DNA of 64,000 nt from Streptomyces sp. CoH27 (GTDB lineage: Bacteria > Actinomycetota > Actinomycetes > Streptomycetales > Streptomycetaceae): the NCBI RefSeq assembly GCF_020181035.1, contig NZ_JAIQYY010000008.1, positions 1-64,000 of the forward strand, in the 5' to 3' direction. Each line of letters starts with the position of its first letter. Positions within the stretch are counted from its first letter, which is position 1. Below the pieces are notes generated by a model that searched no databases, was not told the DNA's origin, and was given only the letters and a program-made list of their open reading frames with translations. The position numbers and the translations under genes were made by a program. This document shows positions 18,516 through 27,113 of this stretch, in pieces.

Positions 18516-19391
18516 ATGACTGAGAAGCTGCACACCCCCGTGATCGCCTGGTTCGACGCCCATGCCCGCGACCTCCCCTGGCGCCGCCCGGAGGCGGGCC
18601 CGTGGGGTGTGATGGTCAGCGAGTTCATGCTCCAGCAGACCCCGGTCAGCCGGGTGCTGCCGGTGTATGAGGAGTGGCTGGCCCGCTGGCCGCGCCCGGC
18701 CGATCTCGCGAAGGAGGCTCCCGGGGAAGCGGTGCGCGCCTGGGGGCGGCTCGGCTATCCGCGCCGGGCGCTCAGGCTGCACGGGGCTGCGGCCGCCATA
18801 ACGGAACGGCATGGCGGGGACGTACCGACGGATCACGCACAGCTGCTGGCGCTGCCCGGGATCGGTGAGTACACGGCGGCGGCCGTCGCCTCCTTCGCGT
18901 ACGGGCAGCGGCATGCGGTGCTGGACACGAATGTGCGCCGGGTCCTCGCGCGGGCGGTGACGGGGGTGCAGTACCCGCCGAACGCGACGACGGCCGCCGA
19001 GCGCAGGCTCGCCCGCGAGCTGCTGCCCGCGGACGAGAAGACCGCCGCGCGCTGGGCCGCCGCCTCGATGGAGCTGGGCGCGCTGGTGTGCACGGCGAAG
19101 AACGAGGGGTGCGCGCGGTGTCCGATCGCCGCGCAGTGCGCCTGGCGGCTGGCGGGCAAGCCGGAGCACGAGGGTCCGCCGCGGCGCGGGCAGACGTACG
19201 CCGGCACCGACCGCCAGGTGCGCGGCAAGCTGCTCGCCGTGCTGCGCGAGGCGCACGCGCCGGTGCCGCAGGCGGTACTGGACCGGGTGTGGCACGAGCC
19301 GGTGCAGCGTGCCCGCGCGCTCGACGGGCTCGTGACGGACGGTCTGGTGGAGCCGCTGGCGGACGGTCTGTACCGGCTGCCGCTGAGCTGA
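18516..19391 (+). CDS. mutY: A/G-specific adenine glycosylase MutY
   Basis: Removes adenine mispaired with 8-oxoguanine; 291 residues. Catalytic Glu in SEFMLQQTPVSRV, helix-hairpin-helix LPGIGEYTAAAVASF, catalytic Asp in VLDTNVRRVL, and the 4Fe-4S site C-x6-C-x2-C-x5-C (CTAKNEGCARCPIAAQC) are all present. The C-terminal NUDIX-like 8-oxoG recognition domain of E. coli MutY is shortened to a small winged-helix-like tail, as is usual in actinobacteria. The ATG fits the family start; the long upstream frame is a shadow of the divergent gene. Confidence 0.93.
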   Translation: MTEKLHTPVIAWFDAHARDLPWRRPEAGPWGVMVSEFMLQQTPVSRVLPVYEEWLARWPRPADLAKEAPGEAVRAWGRLGYPRRALRLHGAAAAITERHGGDVPTDHAQLLALPGIGEYTAAAVASFAYGQRHAVLDTNVRRVLARAVTGVQYPPNATTAAERRLARELLPADEKTAARWAAASMELGALVCTAKNEGCARCPIAAQCAWRLAGKPEHEGPPRRGQTYAGTDRQVRGKLLAVLREAHAPVPQAVLDRVWHEPVQRARALDGLVTDGLVEPLADGLYRLPLS

Positions 19392-19675
19392 CGCACAGCC
19401 ACGTCACAGAGACCGGGCTTTCGTTACCGAGCATCTAGCCCTACATACCACCCCATAAAGGGACATATGGTTCACCGTCTTTACCCCGAACCTACGGCCG
19501 TTACACAACCGACGGATAGCCGATTGCTAGCCGAAGGCTGGCCCGCACAACGCCGTGACAACGACTGCCTAACTTCGTTTCCGTGCCCGGCAGACCACCG
19601 GGACACGGACACGGGGAACGCAGGACGGGACTTCAGGCACAGGCCGGAGTTCACGGGCAACGGAGGCGGTTGATC
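19392..19675 (+). promoter_or_regulatory. Upstream region of the sigE operon
   Basis: This is 284 bases without a gene, less GC-rich than its surroundings, ending in a GGAGG ribosome binding site nine bases before the sigE ATG. In S. coelicolor the sigE promoter is activated by phospho-CseB, so this region should contain the sigE promoter and the CseB site. I could not place them with confidence. Confidence 0.6.
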
Positions 19676-20215
19676 ATGGCGCAGGGCGAGGTGCTCGAAT
19701 TCGAGGAGTACGTCCGTACCCGGCAGGACGCGCTGCTGCGCAGCGCCCGTCGGCTGGTTCCGGACCCCGTCGACGCACAGGACCTGCTGCAGACGGCGCT
19801 CGTGCGGACGTACGGCCGCTGGGAGGGCATCGCCGACAAGCGGCTCGCCGACGCCTATCTGCGCCGAGTCATGATCAACACCCGGACCGAGTGGTGGCGG
19901 GCGCGCAAGCTGGAGGAGGTCCCGACCGAGCAGCTGCCGGACGCGTCCGTGGACGACTCCACCGAGCAGCACGCCGACCGGGCGCTGCTGATGGACATCA
20001 TGAAGGTACTCGCCCCGAAACAACGCAGTGTTGTAGTACTGCGACACTGGGAGCAGATGTCCACGGAGGAGACGGCCGCCGCCCTCGGCATGTCGGCCGG
20101 TACGGTCAAGAGCACGCTGCACCGGGCGCTCGCCCGGCTCCGCGAGGAGCTGGAGGCGCGCGATCTGGACGCACGGGCGCTGGAGCGTGAGGAGCGGGAG
20201 CGTTGCGCGGCCTGA
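19676..20215 (+). CDS. sigE: ECF sigma factor SigE (envelope stress)
   Basis: A 179-residue ECF sigma factor. Region 2 lies around DPVDAQDLLQTALVRTYGRW, and region 4 has the HTH STEETAAALGMSAGTVKSTL. Identity rests on the following genes, which are the cseA, cseB, cseC set known from S. coelicolor, where sigma-E directs the cell-envelope stress response to lysozyme and wall-acting antibiotics. It has no anti-sigma partner; control is by transcription through CseB/CseC. A GGAGG site precedes the ATG. Its 3' end overlaps cseA by 13 bases. Confidence 0.95.
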   Translation: MAQGEVLEFEEYVRTRQDALLRSARRLVPDPVDAQDLLQTALVRTYGRWEGIADKRLADAYLRRVMINTRTEWWRARKLEEVPTEQLPDASVDDSTEQHADRALLMDIMKVLAPKQRSVVVLRHWEQMSTEETAAALGMSAGTVKSTLHRALARLREELEARDLDARALEREERERCAA

Positions 20216-20853
20216 CAGAGGCCGGGCCTGACCGGGCCCCGGGCGGTACACAGGCGGTGATCACGGCGGCAGCCGTGCTCGCCGCCCTCGCCCTTTTCGT
20301 AGCCGCGTGCGGCACGGGAGGCACGGGCGCCCGGGACGAGGGCCCGGCACACGCCTCGGCGGTCGCGGGAGCCGTCGCCTCCCCCTCGCCGAGCCCGTCC
20401 GGCGGCTACCGGCGGGTGGACGCGGTCGCGCTGATCAGGAAGGACCCGGCGGTCTCCACGGCGGTGAAGCGGGAGCTGAAGCCGTGCAGCGGCGGCGAGT
20501 ACCAGGTCGACGTCTCCTACGGCGACCTGACCGGCGGATCCGTCAACGACGTCGTCGTCAACGTGCTGACCTGCGGCGACCTGGTGGGTATCGGCTCGTA
20601 TGTGTATCGCGATGTCGGCGGCACGTACCAGAATGTCTTCAAGGCGGAGGAGTCGCCGGTCTACGCGGAGATCGACGGCTCGAACCTGACCCTGACCAAG
20701 CAGGTGTACGACACGGACGATCCGGTGTCGAACCCGTCCCAGGAGACCGTGATCACGTACCGCTGGAAGGCGGACCGGTTCGCCGAGACAAGCCGCCATG
20801 AGACCGACTACAGCAAGGCCGGCGGCGACGCGACGCCCGTACCCGACAATTGA
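20203..20853 (+). CDS. cseA: Lipoprotein CseA, negative regulator of the sigma-E system
   Basis: A 216-residue lipoprotein with a signal peptide, hydrophobic core AVITAAAVLAALALFVAA, and a lipobox VAAC giving Cys near residue 36. The mature part starts with a Ser/Pro-rich linker and a globular domain with two cysteines (KPCSGG, LTCGD). The start is TTG, backed by GAGGAG eight bases upstream inside the sigE gene; a later GTG would leave a signal peptide without positive charges. In S. coelicolor, loss of CseA raises sigE expression, so it is thought to dampen CseC sensing outside the membrane. Confidence 0.9.
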   Translation: MRGLTEAGPDRAPGGTQAVITAAAVLAALALFVAACGTGGTGARDEGPAHASAVAGAVASPSPSPSGGYRRVDAVALIRKDPAVSTAVKRELKPCSGGEYQVDVSYGDLTGGSVNDVVVNVLTCGDLVGIGSYVYRDVGGTYQNVFKAEESPVYAEIDGSNLTLTKQVYDTDDPVSNPSQETVITYRWKADRFAETSRHETDYSKAGGDATPVPDN

Positions 20854-20891
20854 CCTACTCCCGACCGACCACGAGGACTGAGAGCACCGGG

Positions 20892-21596
20892 ATGGCAGAC
20901 CAGACCCACGTCCTGTTCGTCGAGGACGACGACGTCATCCGCGAGGCCACCCAGCTCGCCCTGGAGCGGGACGGCTTCGCGGTCACCGCCATGCCCGACG
21001 GGCTGTCCGGCCTGGAGGCGTTCCGGGCCGACCGCCCCGACATCGCGCTGCTGGACGTCATGGTCCCGGGGCTGGACGGGGTCAGCCTGTGCCGGCGTAT
21101 CCGGGACGAGTCGACCGTGCCGGTGATCATGCTGTCCGCGCGCGCCGACTCCATCGACGTCGTCCTCGGTCTGGAGGCGGGCGCCGACGACTATGTGACC
21201 AAGCCGTTCGACGGTGCCGTCCTGGTCGCCCGGATCCGGGCGGTGCTGCGCCGCTTCGGGCACGCGGGCGGCGGTGCGCACGCCGAGCAGCCCGCGGACG
21301 AGGTGTCCGGCGGCGTGCTCACCTTCGGGGACCTGGAGATCGACACCGAGGGCATGGAGGTGCGCCGCGCCGGACAGCCGGTGGCACTGACGCCCACCGA
21401 GATGCGGCTGCTGCTGGAGTTCTCCTCCGCGCCGGGCACCGTGCTCTCCCGGGACAAGCTGCTGGAGCGCGTCTGGGACTACGGCTGGGGCGGGGACACC
21501 CGGGTCGTCGACGTGCATGTGCAGCGGCTGCGCCAGAAGATCGGCCAGGACCGGATCGAGACGGTCCGCGGCTTCGGCTACAAGCTGAAGGCCTGA
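20892..21596 (+). CDS. cseB: Response regulator CseB (OmpR family)
   Basis: A 234-residue regulator. Receiver domain (1-120): acidic pocket LFVEDDDVIRE, phospho-accepting Asp in IALLDVMVPGLDG, and Lys in YVTKPFDGAVL. The C-terminal winged helix (about 140-232) contains LTPTEMRLLLEF and RVVDVHVQRLRQKIG. It should bind the sigE promoter when phosphorylated by CseC. An upstream TTG at 20850, overlapping the cseA stop, would add 14 residues, but homology starts at MADQTHVLFVEDD. Confidence 0.95.
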   Translation: MADQTHVLFVEDDDVIREATQLALERDGFAVTAMPDGLSGLEAFRADRPDIALLDVMVPGLDGVSLCRRIRDESTVPVIMLSARADSIDVVLGLEAGADDYVTKPFDGAVLVARIRAVLRRFGHAGGGAHAEQPADEVSGGVLTFGDLEIDTEGMEVRRAGQPVALTPTEMRLLLEFSSAPGTVLSRDKLLERVWDYGWGGDTRVVDVHVQRLRQKIGQDRIETVRGFGYKLKA

Positions 21597-21607
21597 GCGG
21601 AGCGCGC

Positions 21608-22957
21608 ATGACGGGGTTCCTTCGGCGGCCGATGCTGCTCATGGAGCAGGCGAACCTGCGCACCGGGCTCAGATGGAAGCTGAGCGCGGCGATCGCGCTG
21701 GTGGCCGGGCTCGTGGCGATCGTGCTGAGCCTGGTCGTGCACAACGCGGCCCGGGTCTCGATGCTGGACAACGCGCGCGAACTGGCCAACGACCGCGTCC
21801 AGATCGCCCTGCGCAACTACGAGCTGAACCGCAGGCCGAACTTCCCCAACGTCAAGGTCGACGACCCCGACCTCCCGCAGGCACTGCGCGAGAAGGTCGA
21901 GGACGGCCGGATGGGCAGCGACGTCACCGACCATGGCGGACTGTCGGACATCTGGGCGGCCGTGCCGGTCAAGAACGGGCATGTGCTGTCGTACCACAGC
22001 CATCTGCCGGACCGTTCGGTCGACATGATGAAGGATCTCGACTCGGCGCTGATCATCGGCTCGGTCTCGGTCGTCCTGGGCGGCAGCGCGCTCGGCGTGC
22101 TGATCGGCGGCCAGCTGTCCCGCCGGCTGCGCAAGGCGGCCGCGGCCGCGAACCAGGTCGCCAAGGGCGAGACCGACGTCCGGGTGCGCGAGGCGATCGG
22201 CGGGGTCGTACGGGACGAGACCGACGATCTCGCGCGCGCGGTGGACGCCATGGCGGACGCGCTGCGCCAGCGCCTGGAGGCCGAGCGCCGGGTCACCGCC
22301 GACATCGCGCACGAGCTGCGCACCCCGGTGACGGGTCTGCTCACGGCCGCCGAACTGCTCCCGCCGGGCCGCCCGACCGAGCTGGTCCTGGACCGGGCGA
22401 AGGCGATGCGCACGCTGGTCGAGGACGTCCTGGAGGTGGCCCGCCTCGACGGTGCGTCGGAGCGGGCGGAGCTGCAGGACATCCTGCTCGGCGAGTTCGT
22501 CGCCCGGCGGGTCGCGGCCAAGGACCCGGACATCGCCGTACGGGTGGTGCACGAGTCGGAGGTCACCACCGACCCGCGCCGCCTGGAACGGGTCCTGTTC
22601 AACCTCCTCACCAACGCCGCCCGGCACGGCCGCCCGCCGATCGAGGTGACCGTCGAGGGCCGGGTCATCCGCATAAGGGACCACGGCCCCGGCTTCCCCG
22701 AGGAACTCCTCGCGGAGGGTCCGAGCCGCTTCCGCACGGGCAGCATGGACCGCGCCGGCCAGGGCCACGGCCTGGGCCTGACGATCGCGGCCGGCCAGGC
22801 CCGCGTCCTCGGCGCCCGCCTGACGTTCCGCAACATCCGCCCCGTCGGCTCCCCACCCGGCCTCCCCGCGGAGGGCGCGGTGGCGGTCCTGTGGCTCCCG
22901 GAACACGCGCCGACGGCGACGGGGAGTTACCCGATGATGCCGTCGGGCACGGCCTGA
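21608..22957 (+). CDS. cseC: Sensor histidine kinase CseC
   Basis: A 449-residue membrane kinase. First transmembrane helix about 28-48 (AIALVAGLVAIVLSLVV), a sensor loop of about 100 residues outside, second helix about 145-167 (ALIIGSVSVVLGGSALGVLI), HAMP linker, H-box DIAHELRTPVTGLL, N-box NLLTNAARHG, and G-boxes DHGPGFP and GHGLGLTI. Both ATG 21608 and a nearby internal ATG are possible starts. It completes the sigE operon, 11 bases after cseB, and should phosphorylate CseB on cell-wall damage. A convergent TetR gene follows after six bases. Confidence 0.95.
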   Translation: MTGFLRRPMLLMEQANLRTGLRWKLSAAIALVAGLVAIVLSLVVHNAARVSMLDNARELANDRVQIALRNYELNRRPNFPNVKVDDPDLPQALREKVEDGRMGSDVTDHGGLSDIWAAVPVKNGHVLSYHSHLPDRSVDMMKDLDSALIIGSVSVVLGGSALGVLIGGQLSRRLRKAAAAANQVAKGETDVRVREAIGGVVRDETDDLARAVDAMADALRQRLEAERRVTADIAHELRTPVTGLLTAAELLPPGRPTELVLDRAKAMRTLVEDVLEVARLDGASERAELQDILLGEFVARRVAAKDPDIAVRVVHESEVTTDPRRLERVLFNLLTNAARHGRPPIEVTVEGRVIRIRDHGPGFPEELLAEGPSRFRTGSMDRAGQGHGLGLTIAAGQARVLGARLTFRNIRPVGSPPGLPAEGAVAVLWLPEHAPTATGSYPMMPSGTA

Positions 22958-22963
22958 CGCCGC

Positions 22964-23545
22964 TCAGCGAAGCAGGTCGTCGGCGAACCGCACCGCCGTC
23001 CGCGCGTCCAACGGCGCATGGCCCAGCAGAAACCGGTACCAGAAGAGCCCGTAGAACTGGTCGACCAGCAGATCGAGATCCCGGTCGGCGGCCAGTTCCC
23101 CCCGCTCACGCCCCCGTTCCAGCACCGCCCGTACGTCATCCCGCCGCGCCTGCGTGAACGTCCGCATCAGCTCGGCCAGATGCGCGTCCCGGGCAGCCTC
23201 CCGGACCAGGGTCCGCAGCGCCGGCCCGGACGGCGGACGCCCGGACGCCTCGAACGTGGCGACGGCCAGCGTGCGCAGGTCCTCGCGCAGGCTGCCGGTG
23301 TCCGGTGCGGGCACCTCCTGGGCGGCGCGGTCGGTCAGCGCGTCCAGCAGGACGGCACCCTTCGACGGCCACCAGCGGTAGAGGGTCTGCTTCCCGACCC
23401 CGGCCGCGCGCGCGATGGTCTCCACGCTCACCGGGGCGCCGTCGGCGTCGGCGAGCAGCTCCAGCGCGGCGTCGAGGATCGCCCGCCGCGCGGCCTCGTT
23501 ACGGCGCCGTCCGGTGTGCGGGCGGGGTTCGTTGCTGTCGTGCAC
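22964..23545 (-). CDS. TetR family transcriptional regulator
   Basis: A 193-residue repressor with the HTH VETIARAAGVGKQTLYRWWP and a TetR_C-type (AcrR-like) C-terminal domain. The start is GTG behind a GGGGAGGA ribosome binding site. It is divergent from a short-chain dehydrogenase gene, with two matching 15-base palindromes in between, so it very likely represses both itself and the dehydrogenase. Confidence 0.92.
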   Translation of the reverse strand: MHDSNEPRPHTGRRRNEAARRAILDAALELLADADGAPVSVETIARAAGVGKQTLYRWWPSKGAVLLDALTDRAAQEVPAPDTGSLREDLRTLAVATFEASGRPPSGPALRTLVREAARDAHLAELMRTFTQARRDDVRAVLERGRERGELAADRDLDLLVDQFYGLFWYRFLLGHAPLDARTAVRFADDLLR

Positions 23546-23568
23546 GGGCTCATCCTCCCCGAAAAGGC

Positions 23569-23617
23569 TTGACGAGACTACCGGTCTCGGTAATTATTTA
23601 ACGAGACCGACGTTCTC
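23569..23617 (+). promoter_or_regulatory. Promoter and double TetR operator of the SDR gene
   Basis: A TTGACG -35-like hexamer and a TAATTA(T) -10-like stretch are 16-17 bases apart. Two 15-base operators follow the pattern GAGAC-N5-GTCTC (23574-23588) and GAGAC-N5-TTCTC (23603-23617), 29 bases centre to centre; the first lies between the promoter elements. A bound repressor would block RNA polymerase directly. Confidence 0.75.
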
Positions 23618-23660
23618 GGCAAAGGGCCGGAACCCGGTGAACCTCGGGAGAGAGCCACCC

Positions 23661-24416
23661 ATGAGCACTCCGAACAGCAGCCCCGCCCCCGCCCTCGCCG
23701 GACAGCGAGTCGTCGTCATGGGCGGCAGCTCGGGCATCGGGGAGGCGACGGCCGCGGCCTTCGCGGCGGACGGCGCGGAGGTGATCGTCACCGGCCGCGA
23801 CCAGGACCGCCTCGACGCCGCGGCGGACCGCATCGGCGGCAAGGTCTCGGCCTGCCGGCTGGACGCGACGGACCGTGCCGCGCTGGACACCTTCTTCGCC
23901 GGCAGCGGCCCCGTCGACCACCTGGTCCTCGCACTCAGCGGCAGCAAGGGCGGCGGCCCCTTCGCCGAGCTGGACCTGACCGAGCTGGCGGCCGGTTTCG
24001 ACGGCAAGTTCTGGCCGCACGTCCAGGCACTGCAGGCCGCACTGCCCGCACTGCGCCGCGACGGCTCGGTCACGCTGGTGACCGCCGCCTCCGCCCGCGC
24101 CGCCCTGCCCGGCACCGCGGGCCTCGCCGCGATCAACGGCGCCCTGGAATCCCTCGTCCCGCCGCTCGCCGTGGAGCTGGCCCCGCTCCGGATCAACGCG
24201 GTCTCACCGGGCGTCATCGACACGCCCTGGTGGGACGCCGTGCCCGCGGAGCAGCGCCGGTCCCTCTTCGACGGCTTCGCCGCGATCACTCCCGTGGGCC
24301 GCGTCGGACGCCCCGAGGACATCGCCCGCGCCGTCCACCTGCTCGCCACCAACGGCTTCCTGACGGGCGTGGTCCTGGAGGCGACGGGCGGAGCGACCCT
24401 GGCGACGGGCCGCTGA
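23661..24416 (+). CDS. Short-chain dehydrogenase/reductase, atypical (no YxxxK)
   Basis: A 251-residue Rossmann protein with the cofactor motif VVVMGGSSGIGEA near residue 17 and IVTGRDQDRL, which suggests NADP(H) preference. The usual catalytic Tyr-x3-Lys is missing: after TAASARAALPG the sequence is TAGLAAINGALESL, with no Tyr and with Asn at the Lys position. The C-terminal SPGVIDTPWW and GRPEDIARAVHLL blocks are normal. It may still bind cofactor but use another mechanism. The in-frame upstream extension would run through the operators, so the ATG with GGGAGAGAG upstream is preferred. Confidence 0.9.
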   Translation: MSTPNSSPAPALAGQRVVVMGGSSGIGEATAAAFAADGAEVIVTGRDQDRLDAAADRIGGKVSACRLDATDRAALDTFFAGSGPVDHLVLALSGSKGGGPFAELDLTELAAGFDGKFWPHVQALQAALPALRRDGSVTLVTAASARAALPGTAGLAAINGALESLVPPLAVELAPLRINAVSPGVIDTPWWDAVPAEQRRSLFDGFAAITPVGRVGRPEDIARAVHLLATNGFLTGVVLEATGGATLATGR

Positions 24417-24473
24417 ACCCCGCGGGGCGCAGCGTCTCCTCGGCCCGCTCGATCCCGGGCGGGCAGACAAAAG

Positions 24474-24509
24474 GAAGACCCCCGGGGCGGACACCGACCG
24501 GGGGTCTTC
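24474..24509. terminator. Bidirectional terminator between SDR and MFS genes
   Basis: Perfect 12-base arms GAAGACCCCCGG and CCGGGGGTCTTC around a 12-base loop, between converging stop codons. A few A residues lie on the left side, serving as the T-tract for the minus-strand transcript. Confidence 0.8.
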
Positions 24510-24522
24510 AGTCAGGGTGAGG

Positions 24523-26094
24523 TCACACGGCCTCGGCCATCACCATCGGAGCGGCATCCTCACTCTCCGGCGAAGGCCCGGCGCCGGCGCCCCGCAGCGG
24601 GACCTCCTTCACGAACAGGGCCGCGGCCAGCACCAGCACCGCGATCACCGCGCCCAGCAGGAACGCCGAGTGCGTACCGGCGGACACCGCGTGCTGGTAG
24701 GCCTCGCGGATCAGCGGCGGCAGCTTCTTCAGGCTCTTGGCGTCCAGCGCCGCGCTCTTCTCGGTCATGTGCTTGCCGGCCGCGCCGGCCCGCTCGGCCA
24801 TGACGTGCTTGACGCGGTCGTTGAACAGCGCGCCCATCAGGGCGACACCGAAGGAGGAGCCGAGGGTACGGAACAGGGTGGTGGACGAGGACGCGACGCC
24901 CATGTCCTTCATCTCCACGCTGTTCTGCGCGACCAGCATGGTGATCTGCATCAGGCAGCCCATGCCCAGGCCGAGGACGGCCATGTAGATGCCGGAGGTC
25001 AGCCGGGTCGTACCGGTGTCCATGGTGGACAGCAGGTACAGGCCGACGACCATCAGGGCGCCGCCGGCGATCGGGAAGACCTTGTAGCGGCCGCTGTTGG
25101 TGGTGACCCGGCCCGCGACCATCGAGGTCACCAGCATCGCGCCGAGCATCGGCAGGAGCAGCAGACCGGAGTTGGTGGCGGAGGCGCCCTGCACCGACTG
25201 CTGGTACAGCGGCAGGTAGAGGGTCGCGCCGAACATCACGAAGCCGGTGATGAAGCCGATGAAGGACATCAGCGTGAAGTTGCGGCTCCGGAAGATGTGC
25301 AGCGGCAGGACCGGCTCGGCGGCCTTGGTCTGCCAGAACACGAACCCGACCAGCGCGGCCACACCGATGCCGATCAGCTCCATGATCCGCGCGGAGGTCC
25401 AGGCGTACTCGCTGCCGCCCCACGTGGTGACCAGCACGATCGAGGTGATGCCGACGGTCAGCAGGACGACACCGAGGTAGTCGATGCCCGCCTTGGCCCG
25501 CTTCTTCGGCAGGTGCAGCACGGCGCTGACCAGCGCGAGGGCGACGGCACCGAGCGGCAGGTTGATGTAGAAGGCCCAGCGCCAGCCCCAGTTGTCGGTG
25601 ATGGTGCCGCCGACCAGCGGGCCGCCGATCATCGCCAGCGCCATGACGCCGGCCATCATGCCCTGGTACTTGCCCCGCTCCCGCGGCGGCACGAGGTCGC
25701 CGATGATCGCCATGACACCGACCATCAGACCGCCGGCGCCGAGCCCCTGAACGGCCCGGAAACCGATGAGCTGCCCCATGTTCTGGGCCATGCCGCTCAG
25801 CGCGGAGCCGGCCAGGAACAGCACGATCGAGCTGAGGAAGGCGCCCTTGCGGCCGTACATGTCACCGAGCTTGCCCCAGACCGGGGTCGAGGCCGCGGTC
25901 GCCAGGGTGTAGCCGGTGACCACCCAGGACAGGTGCTCCAGGCCGCCCAGTTCACCCACGATCGTGGGCATCGCCGTACCCACGATCATGTTGTCCAGCA
26001 TCGCGAGCATCATCGCGATCATCAGCGCGAATATGACGGTTCGTACGTTCTTAGGTTGTTTCAGCTCGCTGGCGCTCTCGACTGTGTCCGCCAT
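24523..26094 (-). CDS. MFS drug:H+ antiporter, DHA2 (14-TMS) family
   Basis: A 523-residue exporter with about 14 hydrophobic segments. It has the DHA2 motif LDNMIVGTAMPTI in helix 1 (motif D1), GKLGDMYGRKGAF in the loop after helix 2 (motif A), and a motif C-like GGPLVGGTITDNWGWRW. The ATG at 26094 gives MADTVESA; a second ATG 12 bases upstream (MEREM) is possible. It is divergent from a TetR gene across a 71-base palindromic operator region, so it is probably an inducible multidrug exporter. Substrate unknown. Confidence 0.92.
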   Translation of the reverse strand: MADTVESASELKQPKNVRTVIFALMIAMMLAMLDNMIVGTAMPTIVGELGGLEHLSWVVTGYTLATAASTPVWGKLGDMYGRKGAFLSSIVLFLAGSALSGMAQNMGQLIGFRAVQGLGAGGLMVGVMAIIGDLVPPRERGKYQGMMAGVMALAMIGGPLVGGTITDNWGWRWAFYINLPLGAVALALVSAVLHLPKKRAKAGIDYLGVVLLTVGITSIVLVTTWGGSEYAWTSARIMELIGIGVAALVGFVFWQTKAAEPVLPLHIFRSRNFTLMSFIGFITGFVMFGATLYLPLYQQSVQGASATNSGLLLLPMLGAMLVTSMVAGRVTTNSGRYKVFPIAGGALMVVGLYLLSTMDTGTTRLTSGIYMAVLGLGMGCLMQITMLVAQNSVEMKDMGVASSSTTLFRTLGSSFGVALMGALFNDRVKHVMAERAGAAGKHMTEKSAALDAKSLKKLPPLIREAYQHAVSAGTHSAFLLGAVIAVLVLAAALFVKEVPLRGAGAGPSPESEDAAPMVMAEAV

Positions 26095-26121
26095 CTCTCT
26101 TTCCATTCCTCTGCGACTTCT

Positions 26122-26192
26122 ACTTACTTGCCGCCCGGCTAGTTGCCTACACTGGGAAGGTAGACCTGCAACTAGCCGGGCGTCAAGTAAGT
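26122..26192. promoter_or_regulatory. Large palindromic operator between MFS and TetR genes
   Basis: Two 25-base arms (26122-26146 and 26168-26192) match in inverted orientation at 24 of 25 positions around a 21-base spacer. Each arm is itself an imperfect palindrome, ACTTG-N8-CTAGT, about the size of one TetR operator. The layout gives one operator per divergent promoter. Confidence 0.85.
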
Positions 26193-26219
26193 TTCCGTGA
26201 GCGCAGGAGGAGTACGAGG

Positions 26220-26819
26220 ATGGGCGTCACCATGGACGGCACCAAGCAGCAGCGCCGCGGCAACACCCGCCAGCGCATCCAGGACGTGGCGCTCGAACTC
26301 TTCGCGGAGCAGGGCTACGAGAAGACCTCACTGCGCGAGATCGCCGAGCGTCTCGACGTCACGAAGGCAGCCCTGTACTACCACTTCAAGACGAAGGAAG
26401 AGATCATCGTCAGCCTCTTCGAGGATCTGACGAAGCCGCTGGAGGACCTGATCGAGTGGGGCCGGCAGCAGCCGCAGACACTGGAGACGAAGCAGGAGAT
26501 CGTACGGCGCTACAGCGCGGCCCTCGCCGGCGCGGAGCCGCTGTTCCGCTTCATGCAGGAGAACCAGGCGACGGTACGGGAACTGCGCATCGGCGACACC
26601 TTCAAGGACCGGATGCGGGGTCTGCGGGACATCCTCATCGACCCGGACGCCGATCTGGTCGACCAGGTGCGCTCGGTCAGCGCGATGTTCACGATGCACG
26701 CCGGGATGTTCGTGATGCAGGACCTGGAGGGCGACCCCGAGAAGAGGCGCGCGGCCGCTCTCGAAGTCGCCCTCGACCTGATCACACAGGCACACGAGCG
26801 CGCCCGCCGGAAGGGCTAG
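26220..26819 (+). CDS. TetR family transcriptional regulator
   Basis: A 199-residue repressor with N-terminal HTH LREIAERLDVTKAALYYHFK, a textbook TetR recognition helix, and an all-helical ligand domain. A strong GGAGGAG ribosome binding site precedes the ATG. It is divergent from the DHA2 exporter with a large shared operator, so it is the likely local repressor of the exporter and of itself. Confidence 0.93.
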   Translation: MGVTMDGTKQQRRGNTRQRIQDVALELFAEQGYEKTSLREIAERLDVTKAALYYHFKTKEEIIVSLFEDLTKPLEDLIEWGRQQPQTLETKQEIVRRYSAALAGAEPLFRFMQENQATVRELRIGDTFKDRMRGLRDILIDPDADLVDQVRSVSAMFTMHAGMFVMQDLEGDPEKRRAAALEVALDLITQAHERARRKG

Positions 26820-27033
26820 GGGGTGCCCAGAAGGTGACGCCCCTGCCGCGCAGGATGGCGACCGGATCGACGGCGGAGCCGTGGTTCGGGGTCGTACGGG
26901 CAGGTGCGCGTACTGCGAGCAGCTGCCGCTGCCGTGTTTGATCACGATGGCATGGCCTCGCGCCTGAACCCTGAGCCGACGATCACGGAAATGTGACGCA
27001 CCCCTCCAGGCGCCTACCATCCGGTAACCCTAC

Positions 27034-27106
27034 GGTTCCTCTCGCGCCACTCTCGCCACAGATCATGCACCTGACATTCAGGACGACCGTCTGCGCGAGA
27101 GGAACC
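27034..27106 (+). promoter_or_regulatory. Inverted repeat masking the ribosome binding site of the acid phosphatase gene
   Basis: GGTTCCTCTCGCGC (27034-27047) is perfectly complementary to GCGCGAGAGGAACC (27093-27106). The right arm includes the GAGAGGA ribosome binding site, 8-13 bases before the ATG. In a transcript starting upstream of the left arm the site would be paired. The rest of the 294-base gap before this gene (26820-27113) holds nothing else I can recognise. Confidence 0.5.
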
Positions 27107-27113
27107 CCCACCG

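Noticed and set aside
24517..26142. 541-codon plus-strand frame opposite the MFS gene
   Set aside because: His/Gln/Asp-rich with no recognisable domain, and it would run through the operator; a shadow of the MFS gene.
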